This document shows, piece after piece, positions 1 to 9,915 of a stretch of 43,231 nt of DNA. The notes under the pieces are model-generated. The model worked only from the letters and a program-made list of their open reading frames with translations. It was not told the origin of the DNA and did not search any database. The first letter of the stretch is position 1, and every line of letters starts with the position of its first letter. The translations under genes were made by a program, and so were the position numbers. The stretch spans positions 1 to 43,231 of the forward strand of contig NZ_RKKU01000032.1 of NCBI RefSeq assembly GCF_003797945.1. Reading direction: 5' to 3'. The stretch comes from Pseudomonas neustonica. Lineage in GTDB: Bacteria; Pseudomonadota; Gammaproteobacteria; Pseudomonadales; Pseudomonadaceae.

Positions 1-128
1 TAAGCGCTTCGATTTCAAATGTCCTATCGAAGTCATGAGCGAAGTGATGCAGAAAGCCTTGGCTATGCAATATGATGCTCCTGCGTCAATTCAATAACCG
101 TGTTGCACTCAGCTCCTGCAACCGCCGC
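1..128 (+). mobile_element. Right end of an IS30-like insertion sequence
   Basis: The transposase C-terminus (2-97) is followed by about 30 bp, beginning GTGTTGCACTCAGCTCC at about 101, that resembles the terminal inverted repeat of IS30-type elements (a GTGTTGCAC-like core followed by a purine/pyrimidine-rich stretch). The homologous part of the minus-strand glycosyltransferase stops at about 130-135, so the element boundary is placed near 125-130. The left end and target duplication are outside the window, so the exact edge is uncertain. Confidence 0.5.
2..97 (+). CDS. IS30-family transposase, C-terminal end only (partial)
   Basis: An open frame enters from the left edge and stops with TAA at 95-97. 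Its 31 residues begin KRFDFKCP and continue with a short helix-like tail. This resembles the usual end of IS30-family DDE transposases, where an RPRKR-(Y/F)-DFK-P element precedes the last helix. The catalytic domain lies outside the window, so activity cannot be judged. The gene points toward, and ends just before, the truncated glycosyltransferase on the other strand, which is what an insertion into that gene would give. The family call rests on a short motif, so it is probable rather than certain. Confidence 0.6.
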   Translation, partial: KRFDFKCPIEVMSEVMQKALAMQYDAPASIQ

Positions 129-856
129 GTATCTATTGAGTTGGCAAGCCCTATAGTACCAGTATAACCGACCATAAATTTATTCTTAGGCAATAGCGCT
201 TTTACGCTTTCATCAAGAGGCACTTCACCCGCCACTTCCTCTAGAGACACTCCGTTGGGAACCCAAGAGAACTTCTCCCGACTCATGCCCTGCTTAACCA
301 TATGATCTACTGCATTTCTTAAGTTAGACACAACCTTATCTGAATCACGATAAGCCTTACGCTCTATCCACAGCATCAATTGAATGAACGGATGGCGTCT
401 AGAGTAACCTCCTAGCTCAACGAGCGTCAGTGGCCAAATATCACGCACCTCGAAAACCAAGCGAGCCGACAATTTTTTTGCCAGCCGCTGAGCCCCTAAA
501 AAAGGAACCAGTGAAGGAGAAGAGTGCAGTATCACGTCTGGCTTCTCAGCAACCACCTTTGTTAGCTTCTGAAGCTGCCAACCAAAAAGAAACCAATTCA
601 ACGCACGCTGCTTGCTGGATGATTTTTCATATCTAGGTAACTTAACCCATACAAAACTAAAGCTATTGGTGACGTCCACAACATGAAACGTACCAGAAAA
701 TGTGGGTTGTTGCCGCAATAAATGACTCGATGCAGAAGCGATCACATAAACTTTATACCCTAGCTTTGCGAGCTCATTAGCCAAATAGTAATGACGTCCA
801 CCCACACCCACATCAGGGGTAGAAGCATATTGATTTATAATCCAAATTGTTTTCAT
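86..856 (-). pseudogene. Family 4 glycosyltransferase (WbpJ/WbuB-like), truncated by IS insertion
   Basis: The 256-residue frame begins with a typical GT-B N-terminal domain (MKTIWIINQYASTP, then a GGRHYYLA segment) of the WbuB/WbpJ kind. It contains the IRD/VRDIWP element (VFEVRDIWPLTL, about residue 135) and the start of the C-terminal Rossmann domain (VGYTGTIGLANSIDT). Homology stops at that point, and the last roughly 15 codons are read through the end of the IS. Full-length relatives have about 400 residues, so the nucleotide-sugar binding half with its E-x7-E motif is missing. The start overlaps the wbpI stop by 4 bp (ATGA), so it was the next gene in the same operon. Its likely former job was adding one sugar of the repeat unit to the undecaprenyl-linked intermediate at the inner membrane. 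The remainder may lie beyond the IS. Confidence 0.8.
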
Positions 857-1935
857 ATGGCTACTGTTGAAGCCTTGATGATTTGACCAACCAGCTTGCC
901 TGCAGCCAAGCCACCACCATATATCTGAGAATCATCAGCAACAGTACGTCCATAGTTTTTATGAGCGGCCTGCAGAATCATATCGGCGTCTGCACCAACC
1001 AGCTCGTTAGCACCACTCTCAACCAACTCCACCCATTCTGTTTGATCACGCATCGTAACGCATGCCTTGTGAAAGAAAAAAGCTTCTTTTTGAACGCCGC
1101 CACTATCGGTAAGAACTAGTCCGGCATGATCCAGCAGCCATAGCATCTCCAAGTAACCGACTGGTTCAACCAAATGAACATCGAGTGTAATTTGTTGCTC
1201 AGCAATAAGCTTGCGAGTTCTTGGGTGCAAGGGCAACACAACGGGTGCAATTTCACTATGAATATAATTTAAAGCGTTAACAATGCTCGCCAAACGTGTA
1301 GGGCTATCCGTGTTTTCAGCCCTATGCAATGTGGCCAAAACAAAGCCATCGGGCAAGCTGAAATTGGTCGGTACAGTGGCCTTCTTTGAAAACAATATAG
1401 CCGCGTCCTGCATTACATCGCCGACCTGAAAAACCTTAGCAGATTTATGGGCAAACCCTTCTTTAATGAGGTTATCAACTGCTATATCAGTCGGACAAAA
1501 TAGTAGATCACTAATTTGATCTGTCAGAATACGATTAATTTCTTCAGGCATTTGCATATTGAAGCTGCGTAGGCCAGCCTCAACATGAGCAACGGGGATA
1601 TGAAGCTTGGCAGCTGCTAACGCGCCAGCCAAGGTAGAGTTTGTGTCGCCATAAACCAAAACACGATCCGGTTTATTCTCAAGTAGCGCTCTTTCAATTT
1701 CAATCAGCATACGCCCTGTCATTTCACCATGATTACCACCATGGATATCGAGCTGAACATCCGGCTTCGGAATCCCTAACTGATCAAAAAACACCTCTGA
1801 CATATTTTGGTCAAAATGCTGACCTGTATGCAAGATCGTCTCTTCAACACCGTCAGTTTGCTGTATAGCCCGCGATACTACGCTAGCTTTAATAAACTGC
1901 GGACGCGCACCAATAATAGTAAGTACTTTCTGCAT
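853..1935 (-). CDS. wbpI: UDP-GlcNAc(3NAc)A 2-epimerase (WbpI-type; WecB family)
   Basis: This 360-residue protein belongs to the non-hydrolysing UDP-GlcNAc 2-epimerase family. Visible marks are the N-terminal IGARPQFIKA segment, HTGQHFD, YGDTNSTLAGALAA, VEAGLRS, MPEEINR, LATLHRAEN and LTDSGGVQKEA. The forms LRSFNMQMPEE and EAFFF with MRDQTEWVEL resemble Pseudomonas WbpI more than E. coli WecB, as I remember those sequences. WbpI converts UDP-2,3-diacetamido-2,3-dideoxy-D-glucuronate to the D-mannuronate epimer in the cytoplasm. The presence of wbpA, wbpB, wbpE and wbpD in the same operon supports that substrate. A plain UDP-GlcNAc 2-epimerase (wecB) is the alternative. The start ATG follows a GAGAG-type Shine-Dalgarno. 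Confidence 0.85.
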   Translation of the reverse strand: MQKVLTIIGARPQFIKASVVSRAIQQTDGVEETILHTGQHFDQNMSEVFFDQLGIPKPDVQLDIHGGNHGEMTGRMLIEIERALLENKPDRVLVYGDTNSTLAGALAAAKLHIPVAHVEAGLRSFNMQMPEEINRILTDQISDLLFCPTDIAVDNLIKEGFAHKSAKVFQVGDVMQDAAILFSKKATVPTNFSLPDGFVLATLHRAENTDSPTRLASIVNALNYIHSEIAPVVLPLHPRTRKLIAEQQITLDVHLVEPVGYLEMLWLLDHAGLVLTDSGGVQKEAFFFHKACVTMRDQTEWVELVESGANELVGADADMILQAAHKNYGRTVADDSQIYGGGLAAGKLVGQIIKASTVAI

Positions 1936-1946
1936 AACATACTCTC

Positions 1947-3059
1947 TTATAGACTTTTATATAAGCTCAAGAGCTTTATCTCTTCCATAGGCCAGTTATA
2001 TTTTTCAAGCACCGCCTTCCGCCCGTTACGCCCCATCTGCTCTGCCTCCAAAGGATGCGTAACTAAATAATCAATAGCTGCAGCGATAGCTTTTGGGTCA
2101 AGCGGGTCGACACATAAGCCGCAATTGTTTCCTTCAACTATCTGCCTCCAAAGCATAAAATCAGAAGCAATAACAGGAATTCCGGCGCTCATGTATTCAA
2201 ACATCTTGTTTGGCTGGGCATCAATATGGTTAGGAGACGGTAAAAAAGTAACCAGACCGCCAACGCAGCGAGAGAGCAAATCGCGCACACCTTCACGCCC
2301 AACAAGGCCTAAGGCATCGACCTGGCTCCAACCTTGAGTAGCATGCGCTTCTTGCTCTATTGCGGGTTCATTGAATCTCCCTGCAAGCTGCAAGCGCGCA
2401 TCAGACTTCACTAACCCCATTGCATGAACAACTTCCGAAATCCCACGAATTCTGCCGATGCCTCCTACATAAGCTATCTGCCCTTCTTTTTTTGACCACT
2501 CTGCTGAGTCGCTAGATAGCTCTCCTAGTAGCGGATAATTATTTACATCCACTGAGCGCACCCCAATCGAAGCGTACTTCTCTCGAATGTAAGGAGTCGC
2601 CGCTACTACAGCGTCTAACTTTTTACATGAACGGCGTTCGTATATCGCAAAGATTTTTGACAGTAGCCACCTAGCGGGTCTGTTCAGGTAAGGCTTACCC
2701 AATATTTGTTTAGGCACGTCCTCATGCGCATCAAAAATTACTATCTTCCCGCGCCGTTTCAATTTCAAACCGATAGGTATAAGTTCAGGATCATGCAAGT
2801 GATAAATATCTGAATTCAAGCTTAGTGCTTTACCAAGCACACGACCAGGAGCATTAAGCATTCGATCAAACCGTCCTTTAGAACTCCCCACATCATAAAA
2901 CATCACACCGTCTCTATCCTCAGCCCCTTTTCCATCTGCGACCACCAGAGAAACATCGTAGTCATTGCGAGCAAGCGAGCGACACTCTTTTAAAAAAATT
3001 CGTGTATCATAGCGCGAGTGCACTGAGGTTAAGTGGGCAACCTTCAATCTTTTAGACAC
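1947..3059 (-). CDS. Glycosyltransferase family 4 (WbpH-like)
   Basis: This 370-residue GT-B glycosyltransferase probably builds the repeat unit on the cytoplasmic face of the inner membrane. The N-terminal domain opens [16 protein letters not shown] with a conserved LVVADG strand, a pattern I associate with P. aeruginosa WbpH and relatives. The second domain has the VGGIGRIRG loop, and near the C-terminus [13 protein letters not shown] is the usual donor-binding E-x-M-(A/S)-x-G-x-P-V-I motif. Sugar specificity cannot be read from the sequence. The frame overlaps the wzy stop by 8 bp and is followed 11 bp later by wbpI, so translation is probably coupled. Position and order match WbpH preceding WbpI in PAO1. 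Confidence 0.85.
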   Translation of the reverse strand: MSKRLKVAHLTSVHSRYDTRIFLKECRSLARNDYDVSLVVADGKGAEDRDGVMFYDVGSSKGRFDRMLNAPGRVLGKALSLNSDIYHLHDPELIPIGLKLKRRGKIVIFDAHEDVPKQILGKPYLNRPARWLLSKIFAIYERRSCKKLDAVVAATPYIREKYASIGVRSVDVNNYPLLGELSSDSAEWSKKEGQIAYVGGIGRIRGISEVVHAMGLVKSDARLQLAGRFNEPAIEQEAHATQGWSQVDALGLVGREGVRDLLSRCVGGLVTFLPSPNHIDAQPNKMFEYMSAGIPVIASDFMLWRQIVEGNNCGLCVDPLDPKAIAAAIDYLVTHPLEAEQMGRNGRKAVLEKYNWPMEEIKLLSLYKSL

Positions 3060-4314
3060 TTCTAACCCTCACCAAATAAGTCAACAGAATTGCCGCAATA
3101 AACCCGTGAGTCAACATCACCGTAAATAAATCAGAAGAAATTAAGAGTGCTCTCATAGGAACTACGCAAAGTGAAACCGCCAACCAAAGCGGCATCCTAT
3201 TGTACGTCAGATCATTAATTATCCTGAGCAAGACACCTATTAAGACAACATAAACAAATACACCAAAAAATCCCGCATGCGCATAGCCACTTGCGACAAA
3301 TCCGTTATTGGCCCCCATCCCATCTCGCCCCATATACCCTCCGACGACATGCGTCAACGAAAGATTATATGGATAGGCCACAAAATATGAGAGCACCGAA
3401 TTTGACCAATACACGTTTGGGTTGTTTTCAAAAAAATCAAAATAAACAAAAGTAAGGTTAGCCGGAACAAAAAAAACTCGACGTGAAAAAAGTGACGACA
3501 TCCATAAATCTTCTAAAAAGAAATATGAAAACAAAGTGAGCGAAATTATTAACGTAAAAGCAAAGGGCATAATAGCCAAACTAGAATGCTTTCTAAAATA
3601 ATACCAAACGCCCACTAACAGCACAGGCAAGAAAAGGACGGTTTTATGTGTAGACGCTGCAAAAAAATAAACCTGAATAGCCAAAAGCACGAAGAACCAT
3701 GCGTATCTCCTGTAGAATAGGGCCAACGCCATAAGAAACACATTAAATATCTGATAGGTCCAATTGTTTGTATAAGCCAGTATACCACCACCCGAAAGTT
3801 CAGCATTCTCCGCTCGGTATTCATAAACCTTTGAGAAATCCAGATTTAGCGCTGCCCCTGAAACAAAGTACCAAACAACTAAGAAACCCACAAAAAAGAC
3901 GGATATACCGATCCCTATAGCTCTACCGGAACGGACAACCGGCAGATCATCAAATGAAATAAATTTAACCCTGGTAAATAGATAGATAAAATAAATAGAA
4001 AAAAATACAACCAACACCGGCACGAGCGGCCTCGTCGCATCCAGACCGAAAAGGCTAGTTAGTGGCGCAAGAACCGACAACAATGCCGTTGAAAAAAAAT
4101 AGTCACTGACTTTATAAAGGCGATCTCTAACAAACAGAAATGAAAGAGTATATACAATCCAAGAAAAAGCATACTGCTGCACACTAAAGCCAAAGATAAA
4201 ACCATCATATGCGAAGACCTTAGAAATAACAAACACATAGGATATATCTAAAGAAAACCGAAATAAAATCAAAAAGACTATAAACACTAATCTATTAAAG
4301 CTTAAAGCTTTCAA
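3052..4314 (-). CDS. wzy: Polysaccharide repeat-unit polymerase (Wzy-like)
   Basis: This 420-residue protein is almost entirely hydrophobic, with about ten to twelve membrane segments and a larger polar loop in its C-terminal half (around residues 290-345, including a [12 protein letters not shown] stretch). That architecture, the size and the location between wzx and glycosyltransferases fit the O-antigen/capsule polymerase Wzy, which joins lipid-linked repeat units in the periplasm. Wzy proteins are poorly conserved, so the call leans on topology and context. An O-antigen ligase would have a similar profile but is usually not in such an operon. Base composition is strongly AT-rich. The start overlaps the upstream ligase gene by 4 bp. 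Confidence 0.7.
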   Translation of the reverse strand: MKALSFNRLVFIVFLILFRFSLDISYVFVISKVFAYDGFIFGFSVQQYAFSWIVYTLSFLFVRDRLYKVSDYFFSTALLSVLAPLTSLFGLDATRPLVPVLVVFFSIYFIYLFTRVKFISFDDLPVVRSGRAIGIGISVFFVGFLVVWYFVSGAALNLDFSKVYEYRAENAELSGGGILAYTNNWTYQIFNVFLMALALFYRRYAWFFVLLAIQVYFFAASTHKTVLFLPVLLVGVWYYFRKHSSLAIMPFAFTLIISLTLFSYFFLEDLWMSSLFSRRVFFVPANLTFVYFDFFENNPNVYWSNSVLSYFVAYPYNLSLTHVVGGYMGRDGMGANNGFVASGYAHAGFFGVFVYVVLIGVLLRIINDLTYNRMPLWLAVSLCVVPMRALLISSDLFTVMLTHGFIAAILLTYLVRVRSV

Positions 4315-5657
4315 TTGCGCGCTCCCTGCATTAAACCGGTCTTATTAATTACCACTTTATGCTTCCCGCCGTCGACCACCTCAAAGAGCGCCTCATCATA
4401 AACAAATACCAAATCGAACTCACCCACATTTGAGAACAACGAGTTTCGAATAAAACCCTCATCAACAACATCAAACGCGTCATTTTTTTCCATGACAAGT
4501 AGTACTTTGTTTTCTTCAACTTGAATAAACTGATACCTAGCAACGTCAATATTACCCATTAAGACCGTCAACACCGGGCTTCCCACCATCCGTCCATTCA
4601 ACCGCAAAACATCGGTGGTACGTCCCGCTAGACTTATTAGAAGCGGATAGGGGCTACCGCACTTGCATTTCCTATTAGTAATCTCACCTAGATCTCCGGT
4701 CACATAACGAACAAAAGGTGTAGCCTTATTCAAGAAACTCGTAGCTACAATCCTACCAACTTTATCAAAAATGAGCCTGCCACTTTCGTCTACCACTTCT
4801 AAGAAAGAACGTTCCAAATCGATATGAAACCCACCTCCATATTTACATTCAAATGCTGTAACACCACCATCGTTCAAGCCATATCCATTATAAACTTTTG
4901 CGCTAAAAACCTTTTCAATATAAGCTCGTTGATGCTCAAATAGCATTTCCGCGGTGGTAAATACCGAAACAAAGCTCAGATCATACTTATTTTTCTCTAT
5001 AAACTTCGCAAATTCAAACAAGGAAGATGCGTATCCTCTTATAAACTTCGGCTTCCAGCTCACCAAGTCCTGATAGTACTCTTGAAATAGGTCATCGCTA
5101 ACACCGTACGAAGAGTACTTCTTAGTATTCATAAAAAAAGAAACAACCTTCGATTTAAAGCCGTTCCTTTTCGTCACCAAAGAACCGCCCGCCATAACTG
5201 CTAATTTATCGCCTAGCTTATACCCCCCCCGACCAAGCCCTCTGTATAGTATTGCAAAAGCAGCATCATTGCACTTTTTGCTAACTCTGTATTTTAACGG
5301 ATCTCCAGTTGAGCCCCCCGTTTTGCCGACTTTAAACGCTCCTACTTTGGCTTCGGGAAGTTCCAACTTGGCGCGACATCTAGAAATATCATCTTTTGTC
5401 ATAAGCGGTATGTCATTAATAACCGTCTGCAGCGCACCTACTTCTAGCGCATCCGTAAGCTTAGGGATTTTGGGAGCGAAAAAAGGCACCTCTTTCTTAC
5501 AAAAAATCAAATACCTCTTTATTGCTATCCGCTGCTTAATAAGAAGTTCAGGCATCGACTTCCTTTCTTCAAAAAGCAACCTGTAGTACATCCACATCAC
5601 GCGAGGCTTTGCAACTAAGTGAGCAAAAATAAACAAAATTTTTGAAATCACCATCAA
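4311..5657 (-). CDS. CapK/PaaK-like adenylate-forming ligase in polysaccharide cluster
   Basis: This 448-residue protein belongs to the phenylacetate-CoA ligase (PaaK) / CapK branch of the ANL superfamily. The phosphate-binding loop reads KTGGSTGDPLKY (about residues 111-122), a second core motif is YNGYGLNDGG (about 256-265), and VRYVTGDLGEI (about 315-325) contains the adenylate-binding Asp. A Cys pair near CKCGSPYPLL resembles the Zn-binding or structural Cys element of CapK-type members. Relatives in capsule loci are annotated only as coenzyme F390 synthetase or CapK, with no proven reaction. A reasonable guess is activation of a carboxylic acid for transfer to an amino sugar or hydroxyl of the repeat unit, or of a uronic acid carboxyl. 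No carrier protein or acyltransferase partner is adjacent. Confidence 0.75.
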   Translation of the reverse strand: MMVISKILFIFAHLVAKPRVMWMYYRLLFEERKSMPELLIKQRIAIKRYLIFCKKEVPFFAPKIPKLTDALEVGALQTVINDIPLMTKDDISRCRAKLELPEAKVGAFKVGKTGGSTGDPLKYRVSKKCNDAAFAILYRGLGRGGYKLGDKLAVMAGGSLVTKRNGFKSKVVSFFMNTKKYSSYGVSDDLFQEYYQDLVSWKPKFIRGYASSLFEFAKFIEKNKYDLSFVSVFTTAEMLFEHQRAYIEKVFSAKVYNGYGLNDGGVTAFECKYGGGFHIDLERSFLEVVDESGRLIFDKVGRIVATSFLNKATPFVRYVTGDLGEITNRKCKCGSPYPLLISLAGRTTDVLRLNGRMVGSPVLTVLMGNIDVARYQFIQVEENKVLLVMEKNDAFDVVDEGFIRNSLFSNVGEFDLVFVYDEALFEVVDGGKHKVVINKTGLMQGARN

Positions 5658-5752
5658 TATCTCGCACTTGGAATTCTGAATAGCATAATCACCTTGACTC
5701 CCAAATCACTCACAAAAAACCATCGGAAAATACAGCAATCACTTAAGGACGG

Positions 5753-7171
5753 CTAAAAGCTTTTTCTTATAAGAAAACAACATATGACAATACTGAAAAC
5801 AAGAAAACACAGCCACCAATCATTTAGAAAAATAAAATGCAAGCTCACCCATAACGGAAGGACACATATACAAGAACCTAATCCGGCCTTAATTGAAATC
5901 TTTAAGATTTTTATTGGAGGATTACCTGTATTTATCCCAACCCATAGCAGGAGCGCTGCCCAGCAGAAGGAGCTTGCTAAAGAAAACAATATAACGGTAA
6001 GTACTAGATCCTCATAAAAGGCGCCTATTGAAACAGCAGCTAGCCTCAGGAATATTAAAGCTGCTTGAAACCACAGGCCATGCAACTGCTTTTCTAGAAC
6101 AGCAAACAGTGTAGTTAAAGGGCCCGTTACGAATACTAAGTATAACCACGGCGCCATCCATCTCGCGAATTCTCCAGCTTGCTGCCATCTGTCACCGAAT
6201 ACAAATGCAAATAGTTCGGGACCGGCTACAAATAGTATCAAAACTGGAGGCATCGCTATGATCACTAGCTTGCTGTGAACATCCATGACCATCGTTTCTA
6301 GCTTTCCCTGCCGGAGGGCTTCAGGGGCATTTGAGAAAAACACTTTCCCGACAGCGTCACCTATAACTGACATCGGCACCGCAAGAACTCTGTGTGCTAA
6401 CGCATATAACCCTGCTGCAGCCGGACTAAAGAGCGTCGCAAATAATAAAGGGGGCAGGTGAACACCAGCGGTGTTAAAAAAAGCATCCCAAGTTGAATAG
6501 TACGGAAAGTTTCTATACCGCTTTGCGGCATCTAAAATTCCTTTCCATCGCAATTGCCTAAATTCGAGTTGACCAAAAGCCTGTTTTGCCAGTGAATAGC
6601 TTCCTAAGCCTTGCCCTCCTGCTTGACCAGCCACTAGCGCAATAGCACCGAATTTGCAGCCAATTAGCTGAATAATCAAGGTGGCTACAGCTTGCTTTAT
6701 TCGTGTAACTGCTACGGCAGCATAATTTTTTTTCCTCAAAGCCCAATAATTGAAAACTTGGTAAGTACCTACAGCCCCAACGCCTATTGGTAGCAACCAT
6801 AAATAACTCGTTAGTAGGGGAGCCTTCAGCAAAGCAGCAGTTTCATCACTCGAAAATAGAGCCAATACCGTACATAAGAATGTTACTAAGGCCACACAAA
6901 TCAGACTTAGCGCAACAATATGAGAAGCTTCTTCATCGTTATCAGGTAGAGGAATAGCCAGCTGATATCTCAAACTAGAGTTAACAGAAAATAAAGCCAA
7001 CAGTGCTGAATATACGGCCAGCAAACCAAAATCCTCCGGGCTGTAAAGCCTAGTCAGCAAAGGAGCTGCGACCACCATCAAAACCTGTGCCCCCGCCGTG
7101 CCTCCCGCTAATAAGCCAACTGCTCGGCTAAACTGCCCTTTTGGCAACAGCCTTTCTATTATTTTCAACAC
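5753..7171 (-). CDS. wzx: Lipid-linked oligosaccharide flippase (Wzx)
   Basis: This 472-residue integral membrane protein has about twelve to fourteen predicted helices and belongs to the MATE/MVF-like polysaccharide transport family. The N-terminus has the typical GLLAGGTAGAQVLMVVAAPLL helix followed by TRLYSPEDFGLLAVY, a hallmark of Wzx proteins. A central segment, RYRNFPYYSTWDAFFNTAG, matches the RY-x-FP(L/Y) element of these flippases. It would move undecaprenyl-linked repeat units across the inner membrane for Wzy. The start overlaps the end of wbpE by 7 bp. A 95-bp gap separates it from the CapK-like gene, with nothing recognisable in it. The composition shifts to AT-rich from here toward the IS end. 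Confidence 0.88.
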   Translation of the reverse strand: MLKIIERLLPKGQFSRAVGLLAGGTAGAQVLMVVAAPLLTRLYSPEDFGLLAVYSALLALFSVNSSLRYQLAIPLPDNDEEASHIVALSLICVALVTFLCTVLALFSSDETAALLKAPLLTSYLWLLPIGVGAVGTYQVFNYWALRKKNYAAVAVTRIKQAVATLIIQLIGCKFGAIALVAGQAGGQGLGSYSLAKQAFGQLEFRQLRWKGILDAAKRYRNFPYYSTWDAFFNTAGVHLPPLLFATLFSPAAAGLYALAHRVLAVPMSVIGDAVGKVFFSNAPEALRQGKLETMVMDVHSKLVIIAMPPVLILFVAGPELFAFVFGDRWQQAGEFARWMAPWLYLVFVTGPLTTLFAVLEKQLHGLWFQAALIFLRLAAVSIGAFYEDLVLTVILFSLASSFCWAALLLWVGINTGNPPIKILKISIKAGLGSCICVLPLWVSLHFIFLNDWWLCFLVFSIVICCFLIRKSF

Positions 7172-8241
7172 AACGCTTCTGTTATCAGGGCCTGATCATG
7201 GAATTTTATATATGGGTGCATTGGCAAGCTAACAACTTCGTTGGCAGCCTTATCCCCATTAGGCAAATTAGCAAGAGCATCAGCGACTGCAGGCTGCTTG
7301 TTTAATGGTATAGGATAGTGAACAGCGGTAGGCACTCCGGCTTTGATCAACTTATCTTGTAATTCATCTCGTTCCTTTACGCGTATTGTATATTGCGCCC
7401 AAGCGCTTACGTTATCCATACCCACATAAGGCATTACCAACTCGCAGCCACTCAACAAGTTACCGTACAATTCAGCAACCTTATTACGCAGTTTCAGTTC
7501 CTCAGCGAATATTCCTAACTTTGGCAGCAAAATCGCCGCCTGCAGTGTATCTAGCCTGCTATTCACACCGACCCGTATGTGGTGATAACGCCGGTCTTGC
7601 CCGTGCCGAGCAATCTGGCGCATCACCTTTGCAAGCTCATCATCGTTGGTGAAGATCGCCCCACCATCGCCATAGCATCCCAAAGGCTTGCTTGGAAAGA
7701 AGCTGGTGCACGCAATAGTGCTCAAATTGCATGAACGTCTTCCTTTATAGGTGGCACCAAAGCTTTGCGCTGCATCTTCTATGACCGGAATACGGTGCTT
7801 GGCTGCGATCTCGTTAATAGCATCCATATCTGCACACTGGCCGTAGAGGCTTACGGGAATAATGGCCTTGGTCCGGGGTGTTATCGCCGCTTCCAGCAGA
7901 GCTGGATCGAGGTTATACGTACGCGGGTCAATGTCCACATACACCGGTCTGGCACCCAGCAGAGCTACCGTTTCTGCCGTCGCTATATAGGTAAAGCCGG
8001 GGGTAATTACCTCATCGCCTGGGCCGATACCTAAAGCCATTTGAGCAATCTGAAGTGCGTCTGTGCCGTTCGCGCAGGTAATGCAGTATTTACTGCCTGT
8101 GAACGCAGCGAGCCTTTCTTCTAGCTCAGCGACCTCAGGACCAAGAATATACTGCCCATGAGCCAGTACTTTTTGGATTCCCGCATCGATTTGCTCTTTA
8201 ATTCGCGCTTGCTGAGCCTTTAGATCAATAAATTCAATCAT
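7165..8241 (-). CDS. wbpE: UDP-2-acetamido-2-deoxy-3-oxo-glucuronate aminotransferase (WbpE)
   Basis: This 358-residue DegT/DnrJ/EryC1/StrS-family PLP aminotransferase has the NGTDALQIA segment (residues 58-66), EDAAQS near 155-160 and SFFPSKPLGCYGDGGA with the PLP Schiff-base lysine at residue 185. That is the position reported for P. aeruginosa WbpE. It transfers an amino group from glutamate to C3 of the 3-oxo sugar made by WbpB, giving the 3-amino sugar for WbpD. The start is well supported: AGGTGA, which includes the wbpD stop codon, lies just upstream of ATG, so the two genes are translationally linked with a 3-bp gap. Confidence 0.92.
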   Translation of the reverse strand: MIEFIDLKAQQARIKEQIDAGIQKVLAHGQYILGPEVAELEERLAAFTGSKYCITCANGTDALQIAQMALGIGPGDEVITPGFTYIATAETVALLGARPVYVDIDPRTYNLDPALLEAAITPRTKAIIPVSLYGQCADMDAINEIAAKHRIPVIEDAAQSFGATYKGRRSCNLSTIACTSFFPSKPLGCYGDGGAIFTNDDELAKVMRQIARHGQDRRYHHIRVGVNSRLDTLQAAILLPKLGIFAEELKLRNKVAELYGNLLSGCELVMPYVGMDNVSAWAQYTIRVKERDELQDKLIKAGVPTAVHYPIPLNKQPAVADALANLPNGDKAANEVVSLPMHPYIKFHDQALITEALC

Positions 8242-8244
8242 TTA

Positions 8245-8826
8245 TCACCTGTAGACCTTCGCCAAAAAGCTGTCACTCAATACATACGCTGCGTTAGAGT
8301 GCGGGCAAGCAACTTCTCCCTCACCGCTAACCGGTAACGCTAGTTGCTCGCCAAACTCACTCATCCAGCCAATCTGACGGGCGGGCACTCCGACCATCAA
8401 AGCATAGGCAGGCACATCTTTATTGATCACCGCGCCAGCACCAACAAAAGCAAACTCACCAATGGTGACGCCGCAGACGATGGTGCAGTTTGCCCCTAAG
8501 GTGGCGCCTTTCTTTACATGTGTATCGCGGTACTGATCTTTGCGCTCAATCAACGAGCGGGGATTGTACACGTTGGTAAACACCATACTGGGTCCGCAGA
8601 AAACCCCTTCTTCAAGGGTGACGTTGTCGTATACCGAAACGTTGTTCTGCACCTTGCAATTGTCACCGATGCTTACCTTGTTACCGACAAACACATTTTG
8701 CCCGAGAGATACTCCCTCGCCGATACGGGCTCCACCACAGATATGAGCAAAGTGCCACACTCGCGAACCACTGCCAATCTGGGCACCATCATCGATTATG
8801 GCGCTAGGATGCTGGTAAAAGCTCAT
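8245..8826 (-). CDS. wbpD: UDP-2-acetamido-3-amino-2,3-dideoxy-glucuronate N-acetyltransferase (WbpD)
   Basis: This is a left-handed beta-helix acetyltransferase of about 193 residues. Hexapeptide repeats (I/V-G-x-x-x-x) run through most of the protein, starting with [19 protein letters not shown] and including the characteristic [10 protein letters not shown] loop of WbpD-type enzymes. It N-acetylates the 3-amino group, using acetyl-CoA, to give UDP-GlcNAc(3NAc)A. A longer in-frame start exists six codons upstream at 8844, but GGGAG sits 6 nt before the internal ATG at 8826, and the protein then begins MSFYQHPSA, as in the family. The N-terminal helix normally contacts the active site, so the choice of start matters. 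Confidence 0.92.
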   Translation of the reverse strand: MSFYQHPSAIIDDGAQIGSGSRVWHFAHICGGARIGEGVSLGQNVFVGNKVSIGDNCKVQNNVSVYDNVTLEEGVFCGPSMVFTNVYNPRSLIERKDQYRDTHVKKGATLGANCTIVCGVTIGEFAFVGAGAVINKDVPAYALMVGVPARQIGWMSEFGEQLALPVSGEGEVACPHSNAAYVLSDSFLAKVYR

Positions 8827-8857
8827 ACAGTCTCCCTGTTGCATACAACTCTGCTAG

Positions 8858-9805
<948 letters not shown>

Positions 9806-9915
9806 TCAGTGAAAACCCCATAACCTGTTTGATTTTAAGATCCTGTACAGACCAGACCGATCATCGACTCAATTGAACAACCTGATCAAAAAAAGAACGC
9901 GCACTGCTAATCCCT

